Translations under genes and position numbers: made by a program
The notes under the pieces: model-generated
Databases searched by the model: none
Told to the model about the DNA's origin: nothing
Seen by the model: the letters and a program-made list of their open reading frames with translations, nothing else
Shown: positions 31,776 to 40,090 of the stretch, in pieces
Position numbering within the stretch: position 1 is the stretch's first letter
Layout of the letters: the number at the start of each line of letters is the position of its first letter
Origin: Streptomyces sp. NBC_01775
GTDB taxonomy: Bacteria; Actinomycetota; Actinomycetes; Streptomycetales; Streptomycetaceae
Length of the DNA stretch: 64,000 nt
Direction of reading: 5' to 3'
Assembly: GCF_035917675.1 (NCBI RefSeq)
Contig: NZ_CP109104.1
Coordinates: 8,928,001-8,992,000 of the forward strand

Positions 31776-33897
31776 GTGACCGTCACCGCGACGACCTCAG
31801 CCTCCCGCCCCGCGACGGCCAGGTCCACGACGGGCGCCGTCGCGGTGACGTCCGCGCTCGTGCTCCTGGTCGCGGTCCTCGCCGTCGTCGACCTCACACA
31901 GGGCACGGCCGCCGTCGGCACGGCCGAGGTGTGGAAGGCGCTCACCGGCCACGCCGGCCCGGGTGACGCGTCCGTCGTCCTCGCCTCGTGCCTGCCGAGG
32001 GCGGGCGCGGGAATCCTGGTCGGCGTCTGTCTCGGCACGGCGGGCGCGGCCTTGCAGGCCGTCAGCCGCAATGTGCTCGCCGCGCCGGACACCCTCGCGG
32101 TGAACGCCGGCTCCTACCTGGCCCTCGGACTGCTCGCCGCCACCGGAGCGTCGGTCCCCTTCTTCGCCTCCTCCGGTATCGCGTTCACCGGAGGGCTCCT
32201 GGCGGCAGCCGTCGTGCTCGGGCTGTCCGGTCCCGGTGCGGGGAGTGTCCGGCTCGTCCTCGCCGGAAGCGCCCTCGCGCTGGGCATCGGCTCCGTCACC
32301 GATGCACTGCTCCTGCTCTTCCCCGAGCGCACAGAGGGCCTCTACCAGTGGAACCACGGCAGCATCGGCCAGAACGGGCCCGACGGAGTCGCGCAGCTGG
32401 CGCCCCTCGCCCTGCTCGGCCTCATCGGGCTCCTGCTCCTGGCCCGCCGTCTCGATGCCCTCGCGCTGGGGGACGACGCCGCGCGCGGGCTCGGTGTCCC
32501 GGTCAGGGGAACCCGCGTCACCGTCGTCGTGCTCGCCGCGCTGCTCTCCGCTGCGGCGGTGTCGCTCGCCGGGCCGATCGGGTTCGTCGGGCTGTGCGCG
32601 CCCGCCCTCGTGCGTCCGCTCGCGCGCCGGCACCGGGCGTTCGTCCGGTCGCGGACGAACATACCCCTCGCCGGCCTGGTCGGCGCCGCGCTGGTGCTCG
32701 GGTCGGACGTGCTCCTGCGGGGCGGCCGTCATCGCCGAGTCCGCGGTCGCGGTGCCCACCGGGGCCGTCACCAGCGTGGTCGGCGCCGGGTTCCTCGTCG
32801 TGATGGCCCTGCGCGTCCGGGACGCCGGCGGCGCGGTCGCGCCGGACCGGCTTCGGATCCCGAGCAGGGCCGCGTTCCTGGCCACCCTTGTCGTCCTCGT
32901 GACCGCGCTCGTCGGTGTGACGATCGCCGCCGTGCTTCTGGGCGATGCCAAGCTCCTGCTCGGCGACGTCGTGAACCGGGCACAGGGACGGGCAGGCCAG
33001 ACCGTCACCTTCGTCCTCGACACCCGGGTGCCGAGGGTCCTCGCCGCCCTCTTCGCGGGCGCGGCGCTCGCCCTGGCCGGCACGCTGGTGCAGGCCGTGA
33101 CGCGCAACCCCCTCGCGGAACCCGGCGTCCTCGGTGTCTCCGGCGGGGCGGCCCTCGGCGCCGTCCTGGTCGTCACCACGGTGCCGGCCGCCGGCTCGTG
33201 GGGTGTCGCCGGTGCGGCGTTCGCCGGCGCCTCGGCCACCGCGCTCCTCGTCTTCGGGCTCGCCGCCCGGGGCGGGTTCCAGCACACCCGCCTCGTCCTC
33301 GTCGGCGTCGGGGTGTCGGCCGGAACGAGCGCGTTCACCAGCTTGTTCATCGTCCTCACCGACCCGTTCAACGCCACGAAGGCGCTCACCTGGCTGTCGG
33401 GATCGACGTACGGGCGGACCCTGCCCGACGTGCTGCCCCTCGCGGTCGTCCTCGTCGCCGGCACCGCCGTGGCGACCGCACGCCGGAAAGAGCTCGACCT
33501 CGTGTCGCTCGACGAGGACACCCCCAGGCTCCTGGGCCTGCGGCTGGCACGCGGACGCCTGGGGTTCCTCGTGGTGAGCGTGCTCCTCAGCGCCACCGCC
33601 GTCGCGGCGGCGGGCGCGATCGGCTTCGTGGGACTCGTGGCACCGCACGCGGCACGCGCCCTCGTGGGGCGGCGGCACGTGCGGGTCCTGCCGGTGGCGA
33701 TGCTCCTCGGAGCGGCCCTCGTCGGCGTCGCCGACCTGCTCGGCCGCGCGGTCATCGCCCCGGCCCAGCTCGGCGCGGGCCTTATGACTGCTGTCGTCGG
33801 AACGCCCTACTTCCTCCATCTCCTCATCCGGAGCCGACGGCAGGGCCCGGAACCGGACGGCAGTGGCCCCGGAGCCGGCTCAAGACGTGAACGGTAA
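31776..33897 (+). pseudogene. Fused double siderophore permease (FecCD/FhuB type) with a frameshift
   Basis: The N-half (31776 to about 32720) and C-half (about 32722-33897) are read in different frames. Removing one G from GGGG at 32719-32722 restores one ORF of about 706 aa, the size of FhuB-type double permeases. Each half has the BtuCD-type core: GTAGAALQAVSRNVLAAPDTLAVNAG and AGTLVQAVTRNPLAEPGVLGVSGG, with GPIGFVGLCAP and GAIGFVGLVAPHA near each end. GTG start at 31776. With the damaged upstream ORF this points to a decaying ferric-siderophore importer. A single-base sequencing error in the G-run cannot be excluded. Confidence 0.75.
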
Positions 33898-33981
33898 AGC
33901 AAGGTCAACCCGACAAAGAACCACAGCCTGCCTGGCCGGTGCCGGGATGCCCGCAGCGCAGGTGCGAACCAGGAGCCACAC

Positions 33982-34593
33982 GTGCCCAACTCCATAACGG
34001 ACACCGCCGATTCCGTCGATTCCGCTGCGGCGGTCGCGACCGCCCACGCCGTTGTCACCGCCGAGGGCCTGCCGGAGGCCGCCGACCGTACCGGCTTCGT
34101 CGAGCTGGGTTCCTCGGAGGACCTCCGCGAACTGCTCGGCCCGCCGCACCCCGTGGTGGTGGACAAGGTGCACCAGCGGCTGGTCGACGCCGATCTGGAC
34201 ATGCTGGCGCGCTCACCGTTCTGTCTGCTCGCCACCTCCGACGCGGACGGCAACTGCGACGCGTCCCCGCGTGGCGGCGAACCCGGGTTCGCCCGCGTCC
34301 TCGACCCGGGCACGCTGGTGTTGCCGGACCTCCCCGGCAACCGCCGGGGCGACAGCTTCCACAACGTCCTGGAGAACCCGCACGTCGGCCTCGTCTTCCT
34401 CATCCCCAACTCCACCGACGTGCTGCGGATCAACGGTCGCGCGCGCCTCCTCCGGGACGCGTCGTTCTTCGACGCGATGGCGCGCAAGGGCCGCCGTCCG
34501 CGGCTGGCCCTCGTGGTCGAGACCGACGAGATCTACCGGCACTGCCCGCAGTCGCTGAACCGCGCCCGGCTGTGGGACGAGGACGACCGTTAG
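33982..34593 (+). CDS. FMN-binding pyridoxamine-5'-phosphate-oxidase-like protein
   Basis: 203 aa from a GTG with AGGAG 6 nt upstream. The family segments are HPVVVDKVHQRLVDAD, FCLLATSDADGNCDASPRGG, VLPDLPGNRRGDSFHNVLENP and LRINGRARLL, typical of a split-barrel FMN subfamily found widely in actinobacteria. These are cytoplasmic flavoproteins of uncertain reaction, with general reductase or detoxification roles proposed. It follows the siderophore permease by 84 bp and could be in the same iron-regulated unit. Its stop overlaps the stop of the convergent MMPL gene. Confidence 0.82.
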   Translation: MPNSITDTADSVDSAAAVATAHAVVTAEGLPEAADRTGFVELGSSEDLRELLGPPHPVVVDKVHQRLVDADLDMLARSPFCLLATSDADGNCDASPRGGEPGFARVLDPGTLVLPDLPGNRRGDSFHNVLENPHVGLVFLIPNSTDVLRINGRARLLRDASFFDAMARKGRRPRLALVVETDEIYRHCPQSLNRARLWDEDDR

Positions 34594-36716
34594 CCGGTGA
34601 CCACCTCGTGCCGTGCCCCGGTGCGCACCTGCTGGTGCTCGTGACGCCTGAACAGTTTGCCGGGCCACCACATCCATCGACCCACGTCCAGGGTCAGCGC
34701 GGTGACCAGCACCGAGCGGACGATCATGGTGTCCAGCAGCACGCCGAACGCCACCGCGAACCCCAGCTCGGCCGCGAACACCAGCGGCAGCGAGGCCATC
34801 GCCGCGAAGGTGCCGGCCAGCACCAGACCCGCTGAGGTGATCACACCCCCGGTGGCGGACAGCCCCATCAGCGCGCCGTGCCGGGTGCCGTGCAGCAGCG
34901 TCACTTCACGCACCCGGGTGACCAGGAAGATGTTGTAGTCGATACCCAGGGCGACCAGGAACACGAACGTCAGGAGCGGGAAGGAGGCTTCCGCTCCGGC
35001 GAAGTGGAACACGTGGTTGAACACCAGACTGCTCACGCCGAGGGCCGCTCCGAACGACAGCACCACCGTCGCTATGAGCAGCAGTGGTGCGACGATCGCC
35101 CGCAGCAGCAGCGCGAGGATGAGGAACACCACGATCAGCACGATGGGGATGATCACCTTGGAGTCGCGGGCGGCGGCTTCCTGTGTGTCGAGAACGACCG
35201 CCGCGTTGCCGCCGACCCGGGCATCCGCACCCTCGATCCTGTGGACCGCGGTTCTGGACTGCTCGACGGTGCGCATCGCGGCCGTACTGCTGGGATCGTC
35301 CTTGAGCTCCCCGAGCATGACGGCCTCACCGTCCTCGACCATCGGCGCCGACACAGCGGCGACTCCGGTGACGCCGGACAGCGCGGTCCTCACCTGCTCC
35401 GCCGAGGCGGCCTTGGCCACGACGTAGATGGGGTCGCCCGACCCCACCGGGAAGTGCTTCGCCTGGATCTCCTCACCGACAGCCATCTGTGGCTCGTTGG
35501 TGAACTGGTCCTTGTTGGAGAGCCCGTCGGCCTTGAGCCCGAGCGCCCCGAGCGCCATGACGCCGAGGACGAGGGAGGTGCCGATCCACACGATCCGCGG
35601 CCGGCCCGAGACGGCGGTGCCGACCCGGGTCCAGACGCTCTCCTCGGCCGCTCCGGCTGCTCCGGCCGCTCCGTGAGGCGACTTCGAATACAGCGGCTTC
35701 ACCGGCCAGAAGATCCAGCGGCCACAGATGACCAGCAGGGCCGGCATCAGGGTGACCATGGCGAGCAGCCCGACGAGGACGCCGACGGCGCAGGCAGGTC
35801 CGAGCCCCTTGGTGGAGTTGAGGGTGGCCAGCATCAGCAGCATCAGGCTGACCGCGACGGTCGCGGCGCTGGCGATGATCGCGGGACTGGAGCGGCGCAG
35901 GGCCTCCGCCATCGCCTCGTGGCGGTCCTCGTGCCGCCGCAACTCCTCTCGGTACCGCGAGATGAGCAGTAGTGCGTAGTCGGTGGCGGCGCCGAACACG
36001 AGCACGGTCAGGATGAAGCTGGTCTGCTTGTTGACGGTGAGGCCGGCGTTCTTCGCCAGCAGGTAGATCACCGCTTCCGACGTGACCAGGGCGACGCCGA
36101 CGGTCAGCAGTGGCAACAGTGGCAGCACCGGGCTGCGGTAGGTGAGCAGCAGGATCACGACCACCACCAACGCGGTGATCGTTGTCAGGCCGCCTCCTCC
36201 GCTGAAGGCCTTGATCGAGTCGGATGCGTAACCGCCTGGGCCGGTGACGTGGAATCCGGGACCGCCCGCGCTCTTCTCCCCGACCGCGTTCATCGCGTCG
36301 ACGACCTCGCCGATCCCTTCCCAGCCCGTCTTGTCCTTGTGGACCTGGACCACGGTCTGGATGGCCTTGCCGTCCTTGGCCTTCAACGGGCCCTGTGGCT
36401 GGCCGACGACGTTTTTGATGGCCTTGAAGTCTTCGGCGTCGGCTCGTGCCTCGGCCATGTCGGCAGAGGTGACGCCCTCGGGCCGGTCGTAGATCACAAT
36501 CGCGGGCACGGTGTCGCCAAGCTGGAACTTCTCGGTCCGCTCGACGACCTTGGTCGACTCCGCGTTACCGGGCAGCCAGGCGGAATTGTCGTTCTCCTCA
36601 ACGTCGCCGAGCTTGCCGGCCAGCATGAGCGCCGGGACGAGCAAGGCCACCCAGAGGGCGAGGATCACCCATTTCGCCACCCTGCCACCGGGCAAGGACG
36701 CCATTCTTCGCAGCAT
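34590..36716 (-). CDS. MMPL-family RND transporter
   Basis: 708 aa with two repeats of an RND/MMPL domain: a first membrane helix (WVILALWVALLVPALMLAG), a large extracytoplasmic loop, a cluster of five helices at about residues 170-340, then a repeat with helices at about 365-390 and 520-690. VFGAATDYALLLISRYREE and VALGIDYNIFLVTRVRE are the conserved Asp/Tyr motifs of the proton relay. The family exports lipids, polyketides or drugs using the proton gradient. The gene starts 16 nt after the ECF41 sigma gene, so the two form an operon. Confidence 0.9.
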   Translation of the reverse strand: MLRRMASLPGGRVAKWVILALWVALLVPALMLAGKLGDVEENDNSAWLPGNAESTKVVERTEKFQLGDTVPAIVIYDRPEGVTSADMAEARADAEDFKAIKNVVGQPQGPLKAKDGKAIQTVVQVHKDKTGWEGIGEVVDAMNAVGEKSAGGPGFHVTGPGGYASDSIKAFSGGGGLTTITALVVVVILLLTYRSPVLPLLPLLTVGVALVTSEAVIYLLAKNAGLTVNKQTSFILTVLVFGAATDYALLLISRYREELRRHEDRHEAMAEALRRSSPAIIASAATVAVSLMLLMLATLNSTKGLGPACAVGVLVGLLAMVTLMPALLVICGRWIFWPVKPLYSKSPHGAAGAAGAAEESVWTRVGTAVSGRPRIVWIGTSLVLGVMALGALGLKADGLSNKDQFTNEPQMAVGEEIQAKHFPVGSGDPIYVVAKAASAEQVRTALSGVTGVAAVSAPMVEDGEAVMLGELKDDPSSTAAMRTVEQSRTAVHRIEGADARVGGNAAVVLDTQEAAARDSKVIIPIVLIVVFLILALLLRAIVAPLLLIATVVLSFGAALGVSSLVFNHVFHFAGAEASFPLLTFVFLVALGIDYNIFLVTRVREVTLLHGTRHGALMGLSATGGVITSAGLVLAGTFAAMASLPLVFAAELGFAVAFGVLLDTMIVRSVLVTALTLDVGRWMWWPGKLFRRHEHQQVRTGARHEVVTG

Positions 36717-36732
36717 GTGGATTCCTCAGCGT

Positions 36733-37710
36733 TCAGTGGACGTGGGAGAGCTTGTCGGGATTGGTGACGGCGTAGATCCCGCACACCTGATCGTCGTCCG
36801 GAGTGAGGTCGAGGACGAGGACGGCGTAGGGGGTGTCACCGGCGAACAGCACCGCCGACGGGTCGCCGTTGACGCTGCGGTAGGCGATGTCGAGGCCTTT
36901 GCCGGAGCCGGGGGCGATAGCGGCGAGCAGGCGGGCGACCTTGTCCCGGCCGTGGAGCGGCCGGGGGCCCTTCGCTGCGTGACCCTTGCCTCCGCGGTCA
37001 CCCCACAAGGTCACCTCCGGCGCCAGGATCTCCAGGAGGGCGTCCAGGTCACTGCCGAGCGCGGCGGCCAGGAACCGCTCGGTCACCTGCTGCCGGACGT
37101 GCGGGGCGGGCTCGTAGCGGGGGCGCCGGGCATGGACGTGCTCGCGGGCGCGATGGGCGAGCTGACGAATCGCCGAGGGGCTGCGGCCGAGGATTTCCGC
37201 GGTCTCGGTGTGGGCGTAGCCGAACACCTCGTGCAGGACGAACACCCCGCGTTCCAGCGGCGTGAGGGTCTCCAGGATCACCAGCAGCGCCATCGACACC
37301 GACTCGGCGCGCACTGCCGCGTCAGCGGCATCGTCGGGTACGGAAGTGCCGGTGAGGGGGCTGACGAGCGGTTCAGGCAGCCATGGCCCGATGTAGGTTT
37401 CCCGGCGGCGGCTGATGGCGGCCTGGTGGGCGAGGGCCCGGTTCACCGCGATCCGCACCAGGTAGGCGCGCGGGTTGTCGATCGGCTCCGCGCTCGGTGT
37501 CTGGTTTCTGGCCGTCCACGCCAGCCATGTCTCCTGCAACACGTCCTCGGTGTCGGCGACGTCGGCAAGCATGTTGTAGACGATGGAGAACAGCAGCTCC
37601 CGGTGGTCGCTGAACACTTGTGTCGCGGCGTTCGTCGCCGGAGCTGACGCCGCCTCCCGCGGCCTGCCCCCGGATGAGGCTGTCGGTGAGTCTGGCGGGG
37701 TGTCGGACAT
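36733..37710 (-). CDS. ECF41-type RNA polymerase sigma factor with SnoaL-like C-terminal domain
   Basis: 325 aa from the ATG at 37710, preferred because GGGAGG lies 7 nt upstream; an ATG at 37725 is possible. Region 2 (HRELLFSIVYNMLADVADTEDVLQETWLAW) and region 4 (LTPLERGVFVLHEVFGYAHTETAEILG) are intact. The C-terminal extension has the ECF41 signatures WGDRGGKGHA (family consensus DGGGK) and, near the end, NPDKL. In this group the extension itself modulates the factor, with no anti-sigma needed. It is cotranscribed with the MMPL exporter, its likely target. Confidence 0.92.
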   Translation of the reverse strand: MSDTPPDSPTASSGGRPREAASAPATNAATQVFSDHRELLFSIVYNMLADVADTEDVLQETWLAWTARNQTPSAEPIDNPRAYLVRIAVNRALAHQAAISRRRETYIGPWLPEPLVSPLTGTSVPDDAADAAVRAESVSMALLVILETLTPLERGVFVLHEVFGYAHTETAEILGRSPSAIRQLAHRAREHVHARRPRYEPAPHVRQQVTERFLAAALGSDLDALLEILAPEVTLWGDRGGKGHAAKGPRPLHGRDKVARLLAAIAPGSGKGLDIAYRSVNGDPSAVLFAGDTPYAVLVLDLTPDDDQVCGIYAVTNPDKLSHVH

Positions 37711-38411
37711 CGGAGGGCCTCCCATCGCGGATGCGTTCGGGGCTTAGAGCGATCGAGGCACCTGGAGTGTGACATCCTCCTGCGAAATGTGATCCGGGTC
37801 TCACGGTGAGGTCAGCGCCTTGGGGCCGGCGTCGTGGCGATCCCGAAGCCCTCCCTCGGGATCTCGGCACCCGCCGCCGCTGCGGTCATGTCACTCCCTG
37901 GCTCCTGGGCTCCAACTGCCGTTCCCTGGCCGCTCGTTGGCGTAGACACCCTCTGAGCTGCCAGGGGGCCCTGCTCCGGTGCCCGGCGTCTGCCGCGATC
38001 GCCCGGCCGGGGCTCCCGTTCGGCGGACGCAGGAGTCCTGTTTTCCTTCATCAGCTGAATTCGTAATGCCGCGCAGGCCGGGACTCGCGTGCAGGCCGTG
38101 ACTATTCGTGCTGTCGACCGTACGAGGAGTTATGGGGCGGGACCGATCTATGACCTATATCACATCCCAGCTGCAAAGGATCATGCTCGTGCATATGCAC
38201 AGCCAGGTATCTCGTGTGCCACGATGCCTCGGTGTTGGTCTCGACCTGAGTAGCTGAGGCGAGAGATTCGGCATGGGGATCCGGCATGCCGGGGCTTGAC
38301 TTCTGAGGGAACCATTTATCCGACCCATCGATCACCCGGATCCCATTCGGGTGGCAGTGCAGCGCATGGCTTCTTGTAAAGTTTCGGCTAGCTGTAATTC
38401 GGGGGACGAGA
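37711..38411. other. Intergenic region marking a shift to lower GC
   Basis: About 700 bp with no supported gene. From about 38060 the GC content falls and TATA-like stretches appear (for example GACCTATATCACATC near 38149). It likely holds the ECF41 promoter on one side and the ATP-grasp promoter on the other. Confidence 0.5.
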
Positions 38412-39572
38412 GTGCCGACAATGATCGTTATCGGATACAGGCCGGATCTCGATCGTGCGCTGCGGCGCCGGGGCTTGGATCCTTACTATCTCGTGCAGGC
38501 ACAGGTGAGCCCGTTAAAGGGTCGGAATTTCAAGTTCGTAACCGATATCGAGAACGTGCAGGAAGTATTGCGCGCAGTGCTGTCCGCACGCATTGAAGAT
38601 GCGGCAGGAGTGCTTAGCGTCCATGAAATGGGCGTCTTTGGCGCAGCCTACTTGCGGCAGGCGCTCAACCTTCCCGGAAATACGGATTCAAAGACGGCTC
38701 TTTATTTCCGGGACAAGTATCTTCAGAAGAGCAGCTTGCCGCCTCAGATAAAGCGAGCACGCTGCCGGTATGTTTCGAAAGATACTTCGTTCGCAGAGCT
38801 TGTCGGCGACCTGGGCGATACCTTCGTCATCAAGCCCGCGACCGGAGCCGGCTCTCTCCGTACGCATATCGTTCGGACTCCCGAAGAGTATTCACAGGCG
38901 GTGAAGCCGCTTCCGAGCCGGTCGGATGTCGAGATCGTCGCCGAATCTTTCATAGATGCCCCGGAAGTCTACATTGACGGCATCTGGAACAATGGTGATC
39001 TTCAATGGTCGTCCATGAGCAACTATCACATCTCGCCGCTCAGTGCTGCACAAGGCGGCGTATTGGCTGCATACGTGCTGGACAAAAGGCGGAATCCAAC
39101 GCTGTTCGCCGAGGCGGAGAAACTCACAGGACAGGTGCTCACAAGCCTGGGTGCACCTGACTGTGTATTCCATCTGGAGATGTTCAGGGAAGAATCGGGT
39201 CTGACCTTTGGCGAGTGCGCCATTCGCCTCCCGGGAGCACTGTCCCCGCAGGTGAACGAATTGACGTTCGGCGTCGATCTCTTTGACGTCGAAATCAGTC
39301 TCGCGCTTGGCGAAGAGCCGGTCAAAGCCTCGGGCAAAGATGCGCCGGACCGCTTCCACGGGTACATACTTCTGCGCCGCTCCAGCAGAGGAAATTTGAC
39401 CCGAGAAGATTTCGAGCGCAACTTCGCTTTCGACGAGATCGAGTATTCTTCGTCGCTCGACACACCGATCGGCCCGTATGGTCGGGTGGGGCAGGCAATC
39501 GTATCCGACGAGGATGAACTGAAACTGCAAAAAACGATCGAAGAGATCGTGCGATTCAACGAGGTAGGCTGA
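38412..39572 (+). CDS. ATP-grasp domain protein (carboxylate-amine ligase type)
   Basis: 386 aa from a GTG preceded by GGGGGACGAG; an ATG three codons on is possible. ATP-grasp features are a Rossmann-like pre-domain (MIVIGYRPDLDRALRRRG), the ATP lysine Lys141 in FVIKPATGAGS, then EVYIDGIW, and metal or substrate residues in FHLEMF (Glu256) and ECAIRLPGA (Glu268, Arg271). Such enzymes join a carboxylate to an amine through an acyl phosphate. Codon use is unlike the neighbours: many A/T-ending codons and a TTA codon at Leu35, so it was probably acquired and is bldA-dependent. A hairpin about 300 bp downstream separates it from the NRPS-like gene. Confidence 0.8.
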   Translation: MPTMIVIGYRPDLDRALRRRGLDPYYLVQAQVSPLKGRNFKFVTDIENVQEVLRAVLSARIEDAAGVLSVHEMGVFGAAYLRQALNLPGNTDSKTALYFRDKYLQKSSLPPQIKRARCRYVSKDTSFAELVGDLGDTFVIKPATGAGSLRTHIVRTPEEYSQAVKPLPSRSDVEIVAESFIDAPEVYIDGIWNNGDLQWSSMSNYHISPLSAAQGGVLAAYVLDKRRNPTLFAEAEKLTGQVLTSLGAPDCVFHLEMFREESGLTFGECAIRLPGALSPQVNELTFGVDLFDVEISLALGEEPVKASGKDAPDRFHGYILLRRSSRGNLTREDFERNFAFDEIEYSSSLDTPIGPYGRVGQAIVSDEDELKLQKTIEEIVRFNEVG

Positions 39573-40090
39573 AGCAGGCGGTGTCATAAGGCGTACGTCT
39601 GCTCCCGCTCACCGAAATACACGGGGAAGTACAGCGGTATGTGGCTTTCACAGGATTGGCCCATGGGTTGCGCCCGCAACCCCAACCGAATAGCTGGGCA
39701 CCTGCTCGCGGCAGGTCACGACCTGATCTACGGCGCTCGTCACGACGCCATGCCCATACCGCCTCCGGCCTCAATGCCCTGCCGGACAGTCTGAACCAGG
39801 TTTTCGCCGGGGAGGCACCCCGGTCACCCCCGCGTTCACGGGATCGCGTCGCCTCGGTCGAACGCGCTCCGGGCGCCACGCGGCGCCCGGCCTGAGCCTC
39901 AGCCGACCGTGACCTGCCCAGGCAGCGCCCGCACCGCCGTCGAAACGGCCCTTGAGCACGCCTCCAGGTCCCTGCAACCGTCCACTTGCAACGGAACGCA
40001 GGGCCGTACATGGCGCTTTCTCCGACACCCCCGGCCAAAGCGTCTGCTCGCCACTGTTTTGCGTTCCTTCCGATCGGAGGTCTTCGCCCT
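39573..40090. other. Intergenic region with a possible dehydrogenase relic
   Basis: 518 bp. Around 39640-39740 the + strand frames encode VAFTGLA, MGCARNP and LLAAGHDLIYGARHD in succession but in different frames, as expected of a decayed N-terminus of a 6-phosphogluconate/3-hydroxyisobutyrate dehydrogenase. A short palindrome CAGGTC-AC-GACCTG is at 39712-39725. The rest shows nothing clear. Confidence 0.3.
39869..39890. terminator. 9-bp perfect hairpin downstream of the ATP-grasp gene
   Basis: CCGGGCGCC (39869-39877), loop ACGC, GGCGCCCGG (39882-39890). It likely ends the ATP-grasp transcript, making the A-T-TE gene the start of a separate unit. Confidence 0.65.

Noticed and set aside
37806..38066. 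An 86-aa frame in the gap before the ATP-grasp gene
   Set aside because: Arg/Ala/Cys-rich, no start signal and no similarity that I recognise.
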